Source: Gremmenia infestans (Eukaryota > Ascomycota > Leotiomycetes > Helotiales > Hamatocanthoscyphaceae). From it: DNA of 64,000 bases. The DNA is taken from NCBI GenBank assembly GCA_032629725.1, contig JAFEVB010000007.1:1984001-2048000 (forward strand), read 5' to 3'. Numbering within the stretch: the first letter of the stretch is position 1; every line of letters begins with the position of its first letter. Both the position numbers and the translations under genes were made by a program. Below the pieces are notes generated by a model. That model worked only from the letters and a program-made list of their open reading frames with translations, had not been told where the DNA came from and ran no database searches. Below, in pieces: positions 33,721-44,497 of this stretch.

Positions 33721-36700
33721 ATGCGTCTTTTGGAGTACAAAAATGATCGCGAGTTCAGCCTGATCGACTTCGGTGTCGAAATTCCCGACTCGTATGCTAT
33801 ACTTTCGCATACATGGGGAGCGGACAATGAGGAAGTCACTTTCCAAGACCTGATGGATGGTACCGGCAAGAGCAAGGCTGGCTATGATAAGATCCGTTTC
33901 TGCGGAGAACAAGCAAGACGCGACGGTTTGAAATACTCCTGGGTGGACACATGCTGCATCGACAAATCGAATCATAGTGAGCTTTCCGAGGCCATCAACT
34001 CTATGTATCGCTGGTACCACAATGCAGCCAAATGCTACGTATTTTTATCAGATGTTTCGACAAATGATTCTGATCATAATCCTGATCAGGCCAACCCGTC
34101 TTTGCTGTCGTGGCAATCAGCCTTCCGAGACAGTCGCTGGTTTACCCGTGGTGTAAGGATAACTGGCTCTTTGATTTTACCCTACCCCCTTCTCTCATGT
34201 TTTGTCTCATGTACTCCAACTACTCCTTACATACTTCCTAAAAATAGAACTGCTCTTCTTCTGCTTTCAAAACATTCTTCAAGAGGAAATAACTAACTCC
34301 CCGTGATCTAGTGGACACTTCAAGAACTTATTGCTCCACTATCTGTTGAATTCTTTTGCTCGAATGGCAAAAGACTTGGTGACAAGAAATCATTGGAAAA
34401 ACAGCTTCATAATATCACAGGGATTGCAGCTCCGGCTTTTCAAGGAGTTACTCCTTTAATGTTTAGCGTCGAGGAACGAATATCCTGGGCAAAACATCGT
34501 CAGACCAAGCGTGAAGAAGACAGGGCTTATTCCCTGTTAGGTATTTTCGACATACAAATGCCACTTATATATGGTGAGGGCGCGAAGAAGGCATTCAATA
34601 GGCTTCACCGGGAACTTCAACAGGAGCTTTACGAGAATTCAAGGAAACGACACCTCGACGAAGTAGCACCTGTCTCAAATGCTACCTTCAATCCCGCTAA
34701 ACGATTGAAGGATTCACAAAATCATAGGATCGAAGCCACCACACAACAGTCTCTTATAGATCAGTTGTACTTCACTAGAATTGACGAACACTTAACAAGC
34801 TTAAAAGCCGCCCAAGCAACAACCTGCCGCTGGTTCTTTACTACACCCGAATACATATCCTGGCACGATATGGCACAACAAGCAGCCCACGGTGGCTTTC
34901 TCTGGATCAAAGGCAATCCTGGTACTGGAAAGTCAACTCTAATGAAATTTCTCTTCGAGTCCAGCAAAGACAACGCAAAAAGCGATCGTTCGCAAATCAC
35001 GCTGTCGTTTTTCTTCCTCGCACGGGGCACAGACGAGGAGCAGTCGACAACGGGTCTTTACCGCTCTCTTCTTCACCAGCTTTTTAAGAATGGGGTAGAT
35101 TTAAAAGATAGTCTAGAGTGGATGACATCCGATGGTGCGGAAAGTGTTGAAAGGAATGGATGGCACGAAGAAGCGTTGAAGCAGACGTTTACGCATTCCA
35201 TTCAAAAACTTGGGAATCGCTCGTTGATGATATTTGTTGATGCGCTGGATGAGTGCGATCAGAATCAGGTTGGTGGCATGGTTGGCTTCTTTGAGGAGCT
35301 ATGCGATTGCGCGAGAGAAGCGCAAGTTCACATCCAAATTTGCTTCTCAAGTCGCCATTATCCGAGTATAGTTATCCAGAGGGGTGTTGAAGTCACCTTG
35401 GAAAACGAAATCGGGCATACAGATGATATCAAACACTACATCAAGTCAAAACTCAGGCTAGGCAAGTCAAAGCAAGCTGAGTCGCTTCGATCAGAAATCT
35501 TCGAGAAATCTTCTAGGATTTTCCTTTGGGTCGTCTTAGTTCTGGACATTCTGAACTCTGAATACCCCAATAGCGTTATTTCTATCAAAAAGATCCGTGG
35601 GAGGCTTCAGCAAATCCCGCAAAAGCTGACCGAATTGTTTGAGATGATTCTTACACGCGATGGTAAGAAGCTCGAACTGTTACAAGTCTGTCTCAAATGG
35701 ATCCTTTTCGCAATTCGTCCTCTTAAGCCGCAGGAACTCTACTTCGCTATTCAGCTTAGTCTCGACAAAGAATGCTCCACTTACTGGGACCAGGAAGATA
35801 TGGAATTGGACCGGATAGAAGATTTTGTGAGAAGTTCTTCCAAGGGTTTGGCCGAAGTCACGCGGAACAAGGCCTCTCAAGTCCAGTTTATCCACGAGTC
35901 TGTTCGAGACTTCTTACTAGGAAAATATGGGGACCAATGGGCTGGAATTTCTAGTAGCTTCGTTGGTGATAGCCACGAAACTTTGAGGGATTGCTGCTTA
36001 GCTCAGCTGAACGCTTCAATAAACCAAGATATCACTATACCAAACCCTTTACCGAAAGCTTCCGAGGCAGCACAATTGCGGGAAATTATCAGCATAAAGT
36101 TTCCATTTCTCGAATATTCGGTCCTTAATATCTTTCACCACGCTAATAGCGCTCAACGGGATGCGATGGATCAGAGTGATTTCCTCCACAATTTTCCTCT
36201 TGAAAAGTGGATATTGCACAATAATACTATCGAAAAGCACGGTATCCGGCGATATACACCATCAGTTAGCCTTCTTTACATCCTCGCAGAAAGAAACTCA
36301 GCCGATCTTATTCAAATCCATCCTCAGAGGACATCTTGCTTTGAAGTTGAATCTGAGCGTTATGGACTGCCATTGTTTGCCGCTTTGGCTACAAAGAGTC
36401 ATGAAGCGGTCCAGACACTTTTACAAGTCCAAGCGGCCGAAGTCCAACCACACGACCCTTTGCTTCACCGTTTATGCACACAATACTATGAGAGTAGGAA
36501 TAACCCCGTTAATATTAGCCGCAAATTTTTGTTTTCGCAGAAGAAGGGTGTTTGCTTTAGTGTCGCAGAGCTCGGCGAAAAGTTGATACTTGCCGTTATT
36601 TGTGCGTTGGGCAAGTTCGATGTCAAGTCAAAAGATGTGTCCGGTAGGACGCCACTGTCATGGGCCACGGAGAACGGGGGCGAAGCGGCAGTAAAGCTAT

Positions 36701-37440
36701 TACTCAAGGAAGGCGCTGAGTTAGAATCTAGAGATAAGGATAGTCGAACGCCCTTGTTATATGCTGTAATAAAGGGGCAGACAGCGGTAGTTAAGCTGCT
36801 GCTAGAGAAAGGCGCTAAGCTAGAGTCTACAGACAAATTTGGTCAAACGCCCTTATTACAGGCCGCAAAGAACGGGCATACGGCGATAGTAGAGCTATTA
36901 TTCAAGGAAGGCGCTAAGCTAGAGTCGATAGATGATTCTAGTCGAACGCCCTTATTATGGGCCGCAGAGAACGGGCATACGGCGACAGTAGAGCTATTGC
37001 TAGAGAAAGGCGCTAAGCTAGAGTCTACAGATGATTCTGGTCGCACGCCATTATCAAGGGCTATAGATTTCGAGCGTGTGGCAGTAGTGGAGCTATTGCT
37101 AGGGCAAGGCGCTAAGCTTGAGTCTATAGACAATTCTGGTCAGACGCCATTGCAAAGGGCCTCACATGGGGGCCTTGTTGAGATGGTTAAGCTGCTGCTA
37201 GAGAAGGGTGCTATACTGGAACACAAAGATAATACTGGTCAGACACCATTACACCTCGCCTCAGAGTGGGGGCGTGTCGACGTGGTTAAGCTGCTGCTTG
37301 AGGAGGGAGCCGACGCGGCAGCGATCGATGGTGACGGACGGACGCCTTTCCAGCTGGCGTTAAAGTATAATTGCACCGAGATCATCGAGCTGCTGGGATA
37401 TGATTGTTTTCAGATAACAGACATTCGGGCCCGCTGCTAG
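33721..37440 (+). CDS. HET-NACHT-ankyrin NLR-like protein
   Basis: A fungal NOD-like receptor architecture of the kind used in allorecognition and probably innate defence; death-inducing HET domains usually trigger regulated cell death. Two exons, 33721-34152 and 34312-37440 (intron 159 nt), close in frame to 1186 aa. The HET domain spans about residues 1-260: YAILSHTWG, KYSWVDTCCIDK, MYRWYHNAAKCYVFLSD and, across the splice, RWFTRGWTLQELIAP. DRAYSLLGIFDIQMPLIYGEG marks its end. The NACHT NTPase has a P-loop GNPGTGKST near residue 345 and a Walker B LMIFVDALDECD near 449, then a winged-helix region. From residue 919, ankyrin repeats of exactly 33 residues reach nearly to the C-terminus. All key motifs look intact, so it is likely functional. 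Confidence 0.93.
36634..37407 (+). repeat. Eight 99-bp ankyrin repeat units
   Basis: Seven full 33-residue units and a shorter eighth lie back to back from 36634. Each carries the D-x(2)-[GS]-[RQ]-TPL-x(2)-A core and VxLLLE-x-GAKLES end. Stretches such as GGCGCTAAGCTAGAGTC recur unchanged (36810-36826, 36909-36925, 37008-37024), so the units look recently duplicated or homogenised. Confidence 0.85.
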
Positions 37441-37805
37441 GTTATATAGTGTTGTAAGTATATTTGGATACCAAGCTATTTTGTTTATCCGCTGACAGCG
37501 AGAATAGAATACTTGAAGTTTCTATTTTTCCGAACATATTCTACTGCTCTAAACCTGACCCATAACCTCGAGTAATTAGAACTCTGAAGTAACGGATAAA
37601 TGACTAGCATGATTCATATTATAATTGCAATTTTATACTTTCTTTTTTCAGAACTCTTTCATATATAAAATATACTAGGTTGCATAGCAAATTGGCAATA
37701 AAATACACCCATATTCGCGTGATACAAATAGGAACTCCCGCACCCTACCCTTCGCTGAGCAGAAAACCCATACACACACAAACTTAACAGCAAGATACTC
37801 TAGCA

Positions 37806-38272
37806 ATGAATCACCCGTCACGTGGACCTGGCGCGTACAGAGGCTTCGGCACCCCACTTGCACCACAGCTAGCAAACTTCCAGTATCCGCGGTGCCACAA
37901 CGTAAAACAATGGGTAACAGCCCATCTTGCAGGCCCAGGAATAGGCGGCCAATCTTTCCACAGGTGCTCTTCATGCGTAACATCGAGATTGAGGAAGAAG
38001 AATGGAAGAGCGTTGAATTTCGTCATCGCCGTCTAGTTGATAAGGTAAGCAAAAGTCAATCAACGGGAATTAAGGTACTTACTACCGTGTGCTTTCCTTC
38101 TTTATTCCAGAGATCTTCTATGGGGAGTTTGGAGCCGTATTTGCTGAGTGCTAGGAGACTTGGAATCTCGGCCGCGAGATGGTTGCATAGCGCTGGGGCA
38201 AATGAGGCGATGATGCTGTTGAGATGCGCGGCATTGAAAGATGATTCTTTTCCAGATAGGCCGGAGAGGTAA
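37806..38272 (+). CDS. Possible small gene, exon structure unresolved
   Basis: An ATG at 37806 opens a 76-codon frame with PRCHNVKQWV and GPGIGGQSFHRCSSC. The order of Cys/His plus GGQSF-x-x-C vaguely resembles a GRF-type zinc ribbon. A second frame (to 38272) contains an acidic EEEEWKSVEFRHRRLVDK stretch and RSSMGSLEPYLLSARRLG. Plausible introns could join them: 37914-37963 (50 nt, GT-AG, in phase) would skip the Cys-rich part, and an intron starting near 38046 could remove the spacer before RSSMG. I cannot choose between models. It lies 365 bp after the NLR gene. Treat it as a weak candidate. Confidence 0.25.
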
Positions 38273-38513
38273 TTACTAAACTCATCTAAACCTGATTGGA
38301 AGGATCCCGAATTTCATAAATGTTAGTTATACACGGTCACTTGAGAAACGAAAAATTCAAACAAGGATGGCAAGTGTTTGCGCATTTTGGGAATATGCTA
38401 GGAATAGAGGTAGAGGGCTTTGGTTGTATCATAGGAGGAAGATGTATAATGATCAAAATCATAACTTCTAATAGATGAATCAAACTATAGAAGCTCGATA
38501 TAAGAAATGTCTA

Positions 38514-38954
38514 TCACGCAAGAGATATAATAAGAAAGTCATCGTGCTTACTATGTTCTTCGACATTGCTATCAAGTAAGCCTTTCTCGCCGACTGCTTC
38601 TTCGATCTCAGGGAAAAACATATCTTCCTCGCTGGTATGATGTTCATGAACAACAGAATACCAACACAAGCTATACCCAATGAAATCCGCATAATCCGCA
38701 GGTAGAATGTTTGGTCCTTGGATATATATGCTGTTGAGTCCACGGAGGATTGAGTTGTGAACTACACACATTGTACTCGCAGCCTCCATGTACGGATCGG
38801 TATGTCCAGTCTAAAAAGCTGTTAGTATTTTTTATGTAATTCAGCCACTCTCGAAAGTAAACATTACCTTTCCTTCCTTATGTTTCGGTGTTTCGATCAA
38901 CGGATATGGACTATCGGCCCATTGCCGCAGCTGCACGGGATTTGAGTTGGTCAT
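38514..38954 (-). CDS. Hemerythrin-like (HHE) domain protein, short or 3'-truncated
   Basis: Exons 38954-38868 and 38810-38514 join in phase to 127 aa. The protein matches fungal hemerythrin-like proteins from the start (QWADSPYPLIETP) through the di-iron helices: VVHNSILRGLNSIYIQGPN, CWYSVVHEHHTSEEDMFFP and LLDSNVEEHSKHDDF. His residues of three helices are visible, but the family normally continues for another 60-100 residues with a fourth helix bearing a further His. An additional GT donor inside EEHS could start an intron, but no acceptor downstream restores a recognisable fourth helix. The gene is either naturally short or has lost its 3' part. It is divergent from the reductase gene at 39360, 405 bp away. 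Confidence 0.65.
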
Positions 38955-39359
38955 AATGGAGCTAATTATTTATTCAAATGATTGTACAGGAATAAATGTC
39001 CAATTGGGTGAAGTTTTATTAAAATAATTGCAAAGGAACATGATTTCCAGCGGTAGACAGCTTCGTATTTAAATATTTTCTAAGTCTGAAAGACTTCGGA
39101 TTGTCCAAAGAGACTCGGATTCCGTTGCTACCGAGTTATTAGTAATCAGTTCGTCTATGAATCATGTAAAGGGACCCTCGGAGGTTATGCGAGGGTCCGA
39201 ACTACCTAGCGTGTATACCTCCCTTTGAGCGAGTAGGCTAGTAGGCAGGCTTCCTAAACCATATAAGATTGCCTGCTCAGCTCATGAATTCGTGATAATG
39301 TGAACATTGATAATTAATATACTACCCTCTTCTATTACATATCCATCCTATCAATCACC
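38955..39359. promoter_or_regulatory. Divergent promoter region, hemerythrin-like / reductase
   Basis: 405 bp between divergent starts. It includes a stretch with an imperfect GGACCCTCGGAGG / GCGAGGGTCC inverted pairing near 39171-39198 that could form a hairpin or a dyad site. No gene. Confidence 0.45.
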
Positions 39360-40246
39360 ATGAAAGTACTCTTGTTGGGCGTTACTGGCAATGTTGGCTC
39401 CCGCATGCTCCCCGCACTCCTCGCCCACAAGCACCAAGTAGTAGGCTACGTGCGCACGCCCGCCAAAATCTCCCCCGAAGCCAGGTCCAAGCTAGATTCC
39501 ATTGTCATTGGCTCTGCGAGCGACAGCGCCGCCATCAAAGCTGCGATTCTGTCTCATAACTGCGATGCTGTCGTCAATGCTGCTGGCTTGGCTGCTATGA
39601 CGGGCTGGACTTCTCAAGGCGAGTTTCCGACCATTTTTGCGGCTGTCGTGCAGGCGGCTTTGGAGGCGGGGCGAGAGCGTGGTGGAGCGCCTATTAGGTG
39701 TTGGCTCTTGAGTGGCTTTGGGATATTGGATAGTCCAAAGAAGCCACATTTGCTCCTTGACTAGTAAGCTTTTCTTACCCATGTTGATTTTGGTTTTCTC
39801 TGCATATATCCAGGCCAGGTGTCTGCAGATTGTAGAAGCTTGTGGACTTGGTTGGATCTGATACGCTTCTCTCTAGCATTCCCCTCTTCCCATCCCACAA
39901 GCGGAACTACCAGCTCATCAAATCACAACCGGCTGATACTTTGGCCTGGTCGCTTTTCTGTGCAAACCAAATGGATCCAAAATACGACAAGCCACACTTC
40001 CCTCCTTCTGCGGACACTTCAGCCAGTAATCTCGTGGCAAAAGCGGATGCCCCACCGGCCTGGGCTGAAAAGTACCGAAAGGTGCCGCTGATAGGGAATT
40101 ATCTCAATGTTATGGCGCAGGCCCAGAGTTATTTTTCTGTGCTAGAAAATTGCGTGGATTTCATGGCTGCTGATTTGGACAAGGGACTCGAAAGCGAATG
40201 GATTGGAAAGAGAGTGGCTGTTAAGGAGAAGAGCAAACTTAAGTGA
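39360..40246 (+). CDS. NAD(P)-binding Rossmann-fold protein (NmrA/atypical SDR-like)
   Basis: Two exons, 39360-39763 and 39877-40246, close in frame over a 113-nt intron (257 aa). The dinucleotide-binding loop is at the N-terminus: MKVLLLGVTGNVGSRMLPAL (G-x(2)-G-x(2)-G). Later come an AVVNAAGLAAMTG strand-loop and CWLLSGFGILD. The splice creates L-L-L-D-Y-I-P-L-F-P-S-H, then KRNYQLIKSQPADTLAWSLF, matching NAD(P)H-binding proteins that lack a classical YxxxK. These act as reductases, isomerases or redox sensors; which one cannot be told here. The C-terminus is Lys-rich. It stands divergent from the hemerythrin-like gene, suggesting possible co-regulation. Confidence 0.75.
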
Positions 40247-41077
40247 AGCATGATTAAATGATGGGAAGCGAAGCTTCTACAGGAGCGGGAGCGAGAGCGA
40301 GAGCGAGAGCGAAAGCGAGTTATAGCCACTAGCGTGCTTATATCACGTGTTCGACCAAAAATGTATTTTTAACGGGTTTTGGCCAGGCGCAACACTTTAA
40401 TATACTCTTATCATCTAATTCAAGTTCACGTATTATCTGATTTGATACCTAGTAGTGGATATACTGGTGCTTCTGTCTGCATTTATCAACATGTGCGTCT
40501 CCATAGCGCTGTTCTTGCTCTTTGGCAGCCCGTCCGTGGTCCTTGTATCCTCACACCTTCAACCTTCAACCACCCCCCAAATCGAAATCCACTTGAAATC
40601 GCGAGATTTAAGAATATGCACCCTTTTGGGAATAACAAAACATAAACCAAAAACTTGAATATTTATATACTTGGAGGTGTGGCGCTCTATTTATAGCCGC
40701 GACACATGTGTCAAAATAGGTTACCGTAGTTGAATTTACGCCATGAATAGACTTTAATCAGACGGTCAGGTAAAGTGCAAATAACTTTATCATCATTGCA
40801 AATGTGTATAAAATATCGTCAACTAGTATATAATATGTGTGTGTTAGACTTCAATCCTATGAGACCGTAGTTTTTACACAATGTTGATCGTTACCTAATT
40901 TATGGGTTTTGACGAGGCTATGAATTTTAGGTAACCTGTCAGCCTCGATCTCCCTTTCAAGTTATACCACAATCTTCCATACTCTCCATGTCCCATCCTT
41001 GCGCACTGGCATTTCAACCCAATCTCTTCCTTACCAATCTGCCTCCGCTGGCCACGCTCCCTCCCTCTTAAACGACC
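40247..41077. other. Intergenic region with a GAGCGA microsatellite
   Basis: No gene is seen in 0.8 kb. A (GAGCGA)n-like tract runs at 40282-40319, just after the reductase stop. 40720-40910 is AT-rich. The right end is pyrimidine-rich and probably the promoter/leader of the Zn2Cys6 gene. Confidence 0.5.
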
Positions 41078-43946
41078 ATGAACGACCCCGAGCCAAATGT
41101 CGCCTCGACCATAGAGTCAACGGCCTCTTCACCTACACCCCCAAAGCCACTACCATGGCCTCGAAATCCTCGAACATCGTGTGACTCGTGCAAACAGATG
41201 AAGGCATGTCCTCGAGCATCGAGACTCCGACAGAAAGACATACACAGAGCTATACACAGCTGCTGACCGTGTTTCGGTGGAAATGCAGATAAAATGCCAA
41301 AGAAACAACGATGAAAGTTGCGCGCGATGCGTTTCGCGAAAGCTATACTGTACTACAACGCCGGTGGAAAGGAAGAGGAGGCGGAAAATGACCAAGTACT
41401 GAGGATCCAATTTCATATAGCAGGGAGGAGGCTAATGTTGACCAAAGTAGGACAGAAGCATACTTTGATGAAATGGAAAACCGAATCAAGCGCATGGAGT
41501 CTGCTATAATTGCACCCGAAGTACATGGGACGATAGAGCCAGTAGAAGTGAAGGAAGAAGAGAAGAGCTCCTCTGATAAAATTGAAAGCCAGGCAGAGTT
41601 GTCCAATCACTTGTCAAACCTAGTCATTGATCCCAGTGGGTCTCCCAACTTCATCGGTATGTACCTATCAAACTCTCTTTCGAATTGTCTACATATTCCC
41701 GCTGACACTGCTGTTAGGCTGGGCTTCTGGATTCTCACTTTTCTCTCCACAAGGAGTTCGGTGGATCTCGGAAAAAGTAAGTGACAAGGACGAGCTAGCT
41801 CAACTGGTGCAAACAATGTCCACACATGATTACGGTGTTTGGGGTCGCGCCGATGGCGATCTCTGGTACCCCGTACCACGGTCACAACACACGCCACTTC
41901 CCTCAAAGGATCTTGCATTACAATGCGTTAATTGTAAGTTGAGAGGCTGAAATTAAGCTGTTAAGATTTAAGCTTATCTTGTCTACAGGCTTCTTTATAA
42001 CTTTTAACAACGTCTTCCCGGTCGTTAACCAGAAGGTGTTTAACTCCTACTTTGAACGACAATACTCTGCAAACCCTCCGGCAAGCACCGCATGGTATGC
42101 TTTGTTTAATGCCGTATTGTGTTTAGGTAGTATCAGAATAGAAGGCGAGCGAGATATGCACATAAGAGGTAGCTGTCTCATCGATTATACTTCAAATGAC
42201 CAAGAGACTGGTGTCGAATATTTCCGCAACGCAAGCTCCTGTTTCCACGAACTGTTTTTCAATGAGGCCAGTTTGATGGCAATGCAAGCCATGACTCTGA
42301 TGGTACGAACACTATCACCTACATTATCAATAGTGATCATATCTAACGCATGAACAGCTATACATCACACGATCAAGTCCTAATCCCCAACCCGCCTACA
42401 CACTGACATGCGCAGCCGGGAATTTAGCAAATACTCTAGGCCTCCACCGAAGATTAGATGGCGTTGGTCTCGCGGCGGAGGAGATTGAACAACGACGGAA
42501 TGTCTTCTGGGTCTTCTACCTGATGGAGAAAGCAATCAGCCAAAACCTAGGCCGACCATCCGCCATAACCGACGATGATATTGCCATAGACCTGCCGCCC
42601 AAGAATCCCGGATTAATACAATCCCCCAGCGGCGCGAAAGTTCACGACATCTTCCAGGACCAAATCACGCTCGCCATCATCAAAAGCCGCATCTACACCG
42701 AGCTATACTCGGCAAGTTCACAGACAAAATCAGAAGCAGATCGCATGAAAGTCCTAGCTAAACTGGACAACCATCTCCAGCGCTGGCGCGACGCGATGCC
42801 GATTGATATCCGGCCGGAGCATCCTATCAGATGCTCGGATGAGCAGTACGTCCCGGTAGTCATGATGCATTTTCTATATCTCGATGCCGTAATCCTGCTA
42901 CACCGCCTATCAGGCCACCAGGAAGCATCCAAAGATCCTCGTACCGATGCCACGGATATGAAGAGCCGGCACGCAAGCCAATTGCTGTGTCTAGCTGCTG
43001 CGCGGCGTTCGATTCAACTTCTGCATACATTCAGTAGCAACAATCTGCAAAATCAACATATCATGTGGTTCGTCCCGTTCTACTTTCACTTTCTTGTCAA
43101 GCCCATACTTCGTAATCCATCAATTAATTATATATACTGACCACCCTATCTAGGATGGCACTCTACTACCCCCTCAGCGCATCCCTCATCCTCTTCGCTC
43201 ACATCCTCTCGAACCCCCAAACCCACCACCAGCACGACATCCAGCTCATGAGCCAGCTCACATCCTTCATCAACGCCGCCGTGCAACCCGGGAGTTCCTT
43301 CGCCGCTACCCCGACGCTGAGTATGTTCCAGGCGCTCTACGGTATCGCTACCCGTCTTGTGGCAAAAACACACGCTAGCGGAAATGTACACGTACCTCAA
43401 TCGAGCTTGAGCCGGAATGGGAGAACGAAGACCAGGACGCCGGGTGATGAAAAAGCCGGCGATGTTGACCTTCATCCTGATACCACGCAAAAGCAAACGC
43501 ATTACGTATCATCGTCTAGCGCACAAACCCTACCCGACTCTTCTTCATCTTTATATCCCGACTTGAACTTACCCCCAAACACACAACCCACCCTACCACC
43601 CCCGGAAATCATACCCGAACCCTCACAGTCACCCACAACGACCGACACCAGTCCTCTGAACTTCGCACCCTTCCTCCCCGACCAAAACTACGAGTACCCC
43701 ACGAACATGAACATGAACGTAAATTCAACTTTACCTTTAGAATGGAACTGGGATATGAATATGGATATGAATATAGACATGAATATGAATATGGATATCA
43801 ATAACATGGATATGGATATGGATTTCGCCATGGCAAACACGTGGCTTGATCCCGAACTCGATCCCGAGTTATGGGCCACCATAGAGGGAGAGAATTTGAT
43901 GCAAGAGGCGAATCGAGGATTCGGAGTTAGGCCTGATGGTATATAA
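41078..43946 (+). CDS. Zn2Cys6 transcription factor, zinc cluster split by a GC-AG intron
   Basis: Seven exons close in frame: 41078-41203, 41289-41395, 41451-41656, 41718-41933, 41989-42302, 42358-43067 and 43154-43946, giving 823 aa. The cluster is split between exons 1 and 2: TSCDSCKQMK (Cys35, 38) then IKCQRNNDESCARCVSRKLY and a final Cys (Cys45, 53, 56, 63). The first intron has donor GC (AAG|GCATGT) and acceptor GCAG; no GT donor gives this join. A coiled-coil-like segment, TEAYFDEMENRIKRMESAI, follows. The fungal-specific middle domain covers about 180-560 (landmarks NTLGLHRRLDGVGLAAEEIE, VFWVFYLMEKAISQNLGRPS). The C-terminus has Pro/Ser-rich stretches, then a Met/Asn/Asp repeat and an acidic end. 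Target genes are unknown. Confidence 0.86.
43704..43830 (+). repeat. Coding (AAYATG/GAYATG) hexanucleotide repeat
   Basis: Tandem AACATG/AATATG/GATATG units encode runs of N-M and D-M (for example NMNMNV, DMNMDMNIDMNMNMDIN, NMDMDMDF) near the C-terminus of the Zn2Cys6 protein. The reading frame is kept and codons vary between units. Confidence 0.8.
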
Positions 43947-44497
43947 ATGAATAAATGAATAAAAATGTCATCAAGTAATAATTTAAACCGCACTGAAATT
44001 ATCTTTTTAATTATTCATTTATTCCTAAAGCATCTCTCTCTATATACACTATATTATATATATTCTTCTAGTATCTCTACCCCTCTACCCCCCTCCCCCC
44101 TTCTCAAAACCCACCCACTTACCCACCCATCCACCTCCTCCTGCCCCACCCTCACCTAACCCATTCAAAAACTTATACTAAGTAGCTATACTATATATAT
44201 ATATATATATACGAGTTTACAGTTACGGTTGGCGTTGCGGGTGCGAGTGCGGTATCAGTTAGTTATTCCACGATCATTCGATCCGAAAAGGTAATCTTAC
44301 GAGTAGGCAGAGGAAGCAAGTTATGGATATCATATTTTATATTTTATAATTTATGATGGGATGAAGGGAACGGACAAGTGAGGTAGTGTGGAGATAGGTA
44401 TAAGGAGAAACGAAAAGAAAGGAAAGAAAAGAGGCCGTGGTATAATATCCCATCCCATCCCATCGCAACGCTATCCCTAACAAGACGAAATAACAAT
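43947..44497. other. Intergenic region between convergent genes, with (TA)n
   Basis: No gene is seen. It includes a C-rich tract (about 44078-44157) and a (TA)10-type tract at 44192-44211. The 3' UTRs of the converging genes lie here. Confidence 0.55.

Noticed and set aside
36634..37407. CRISPR-like array
   Set aside because: The 99-bp periodicity is entirely explained by in-frame ankyrin repeats in a eukaryotic gene.
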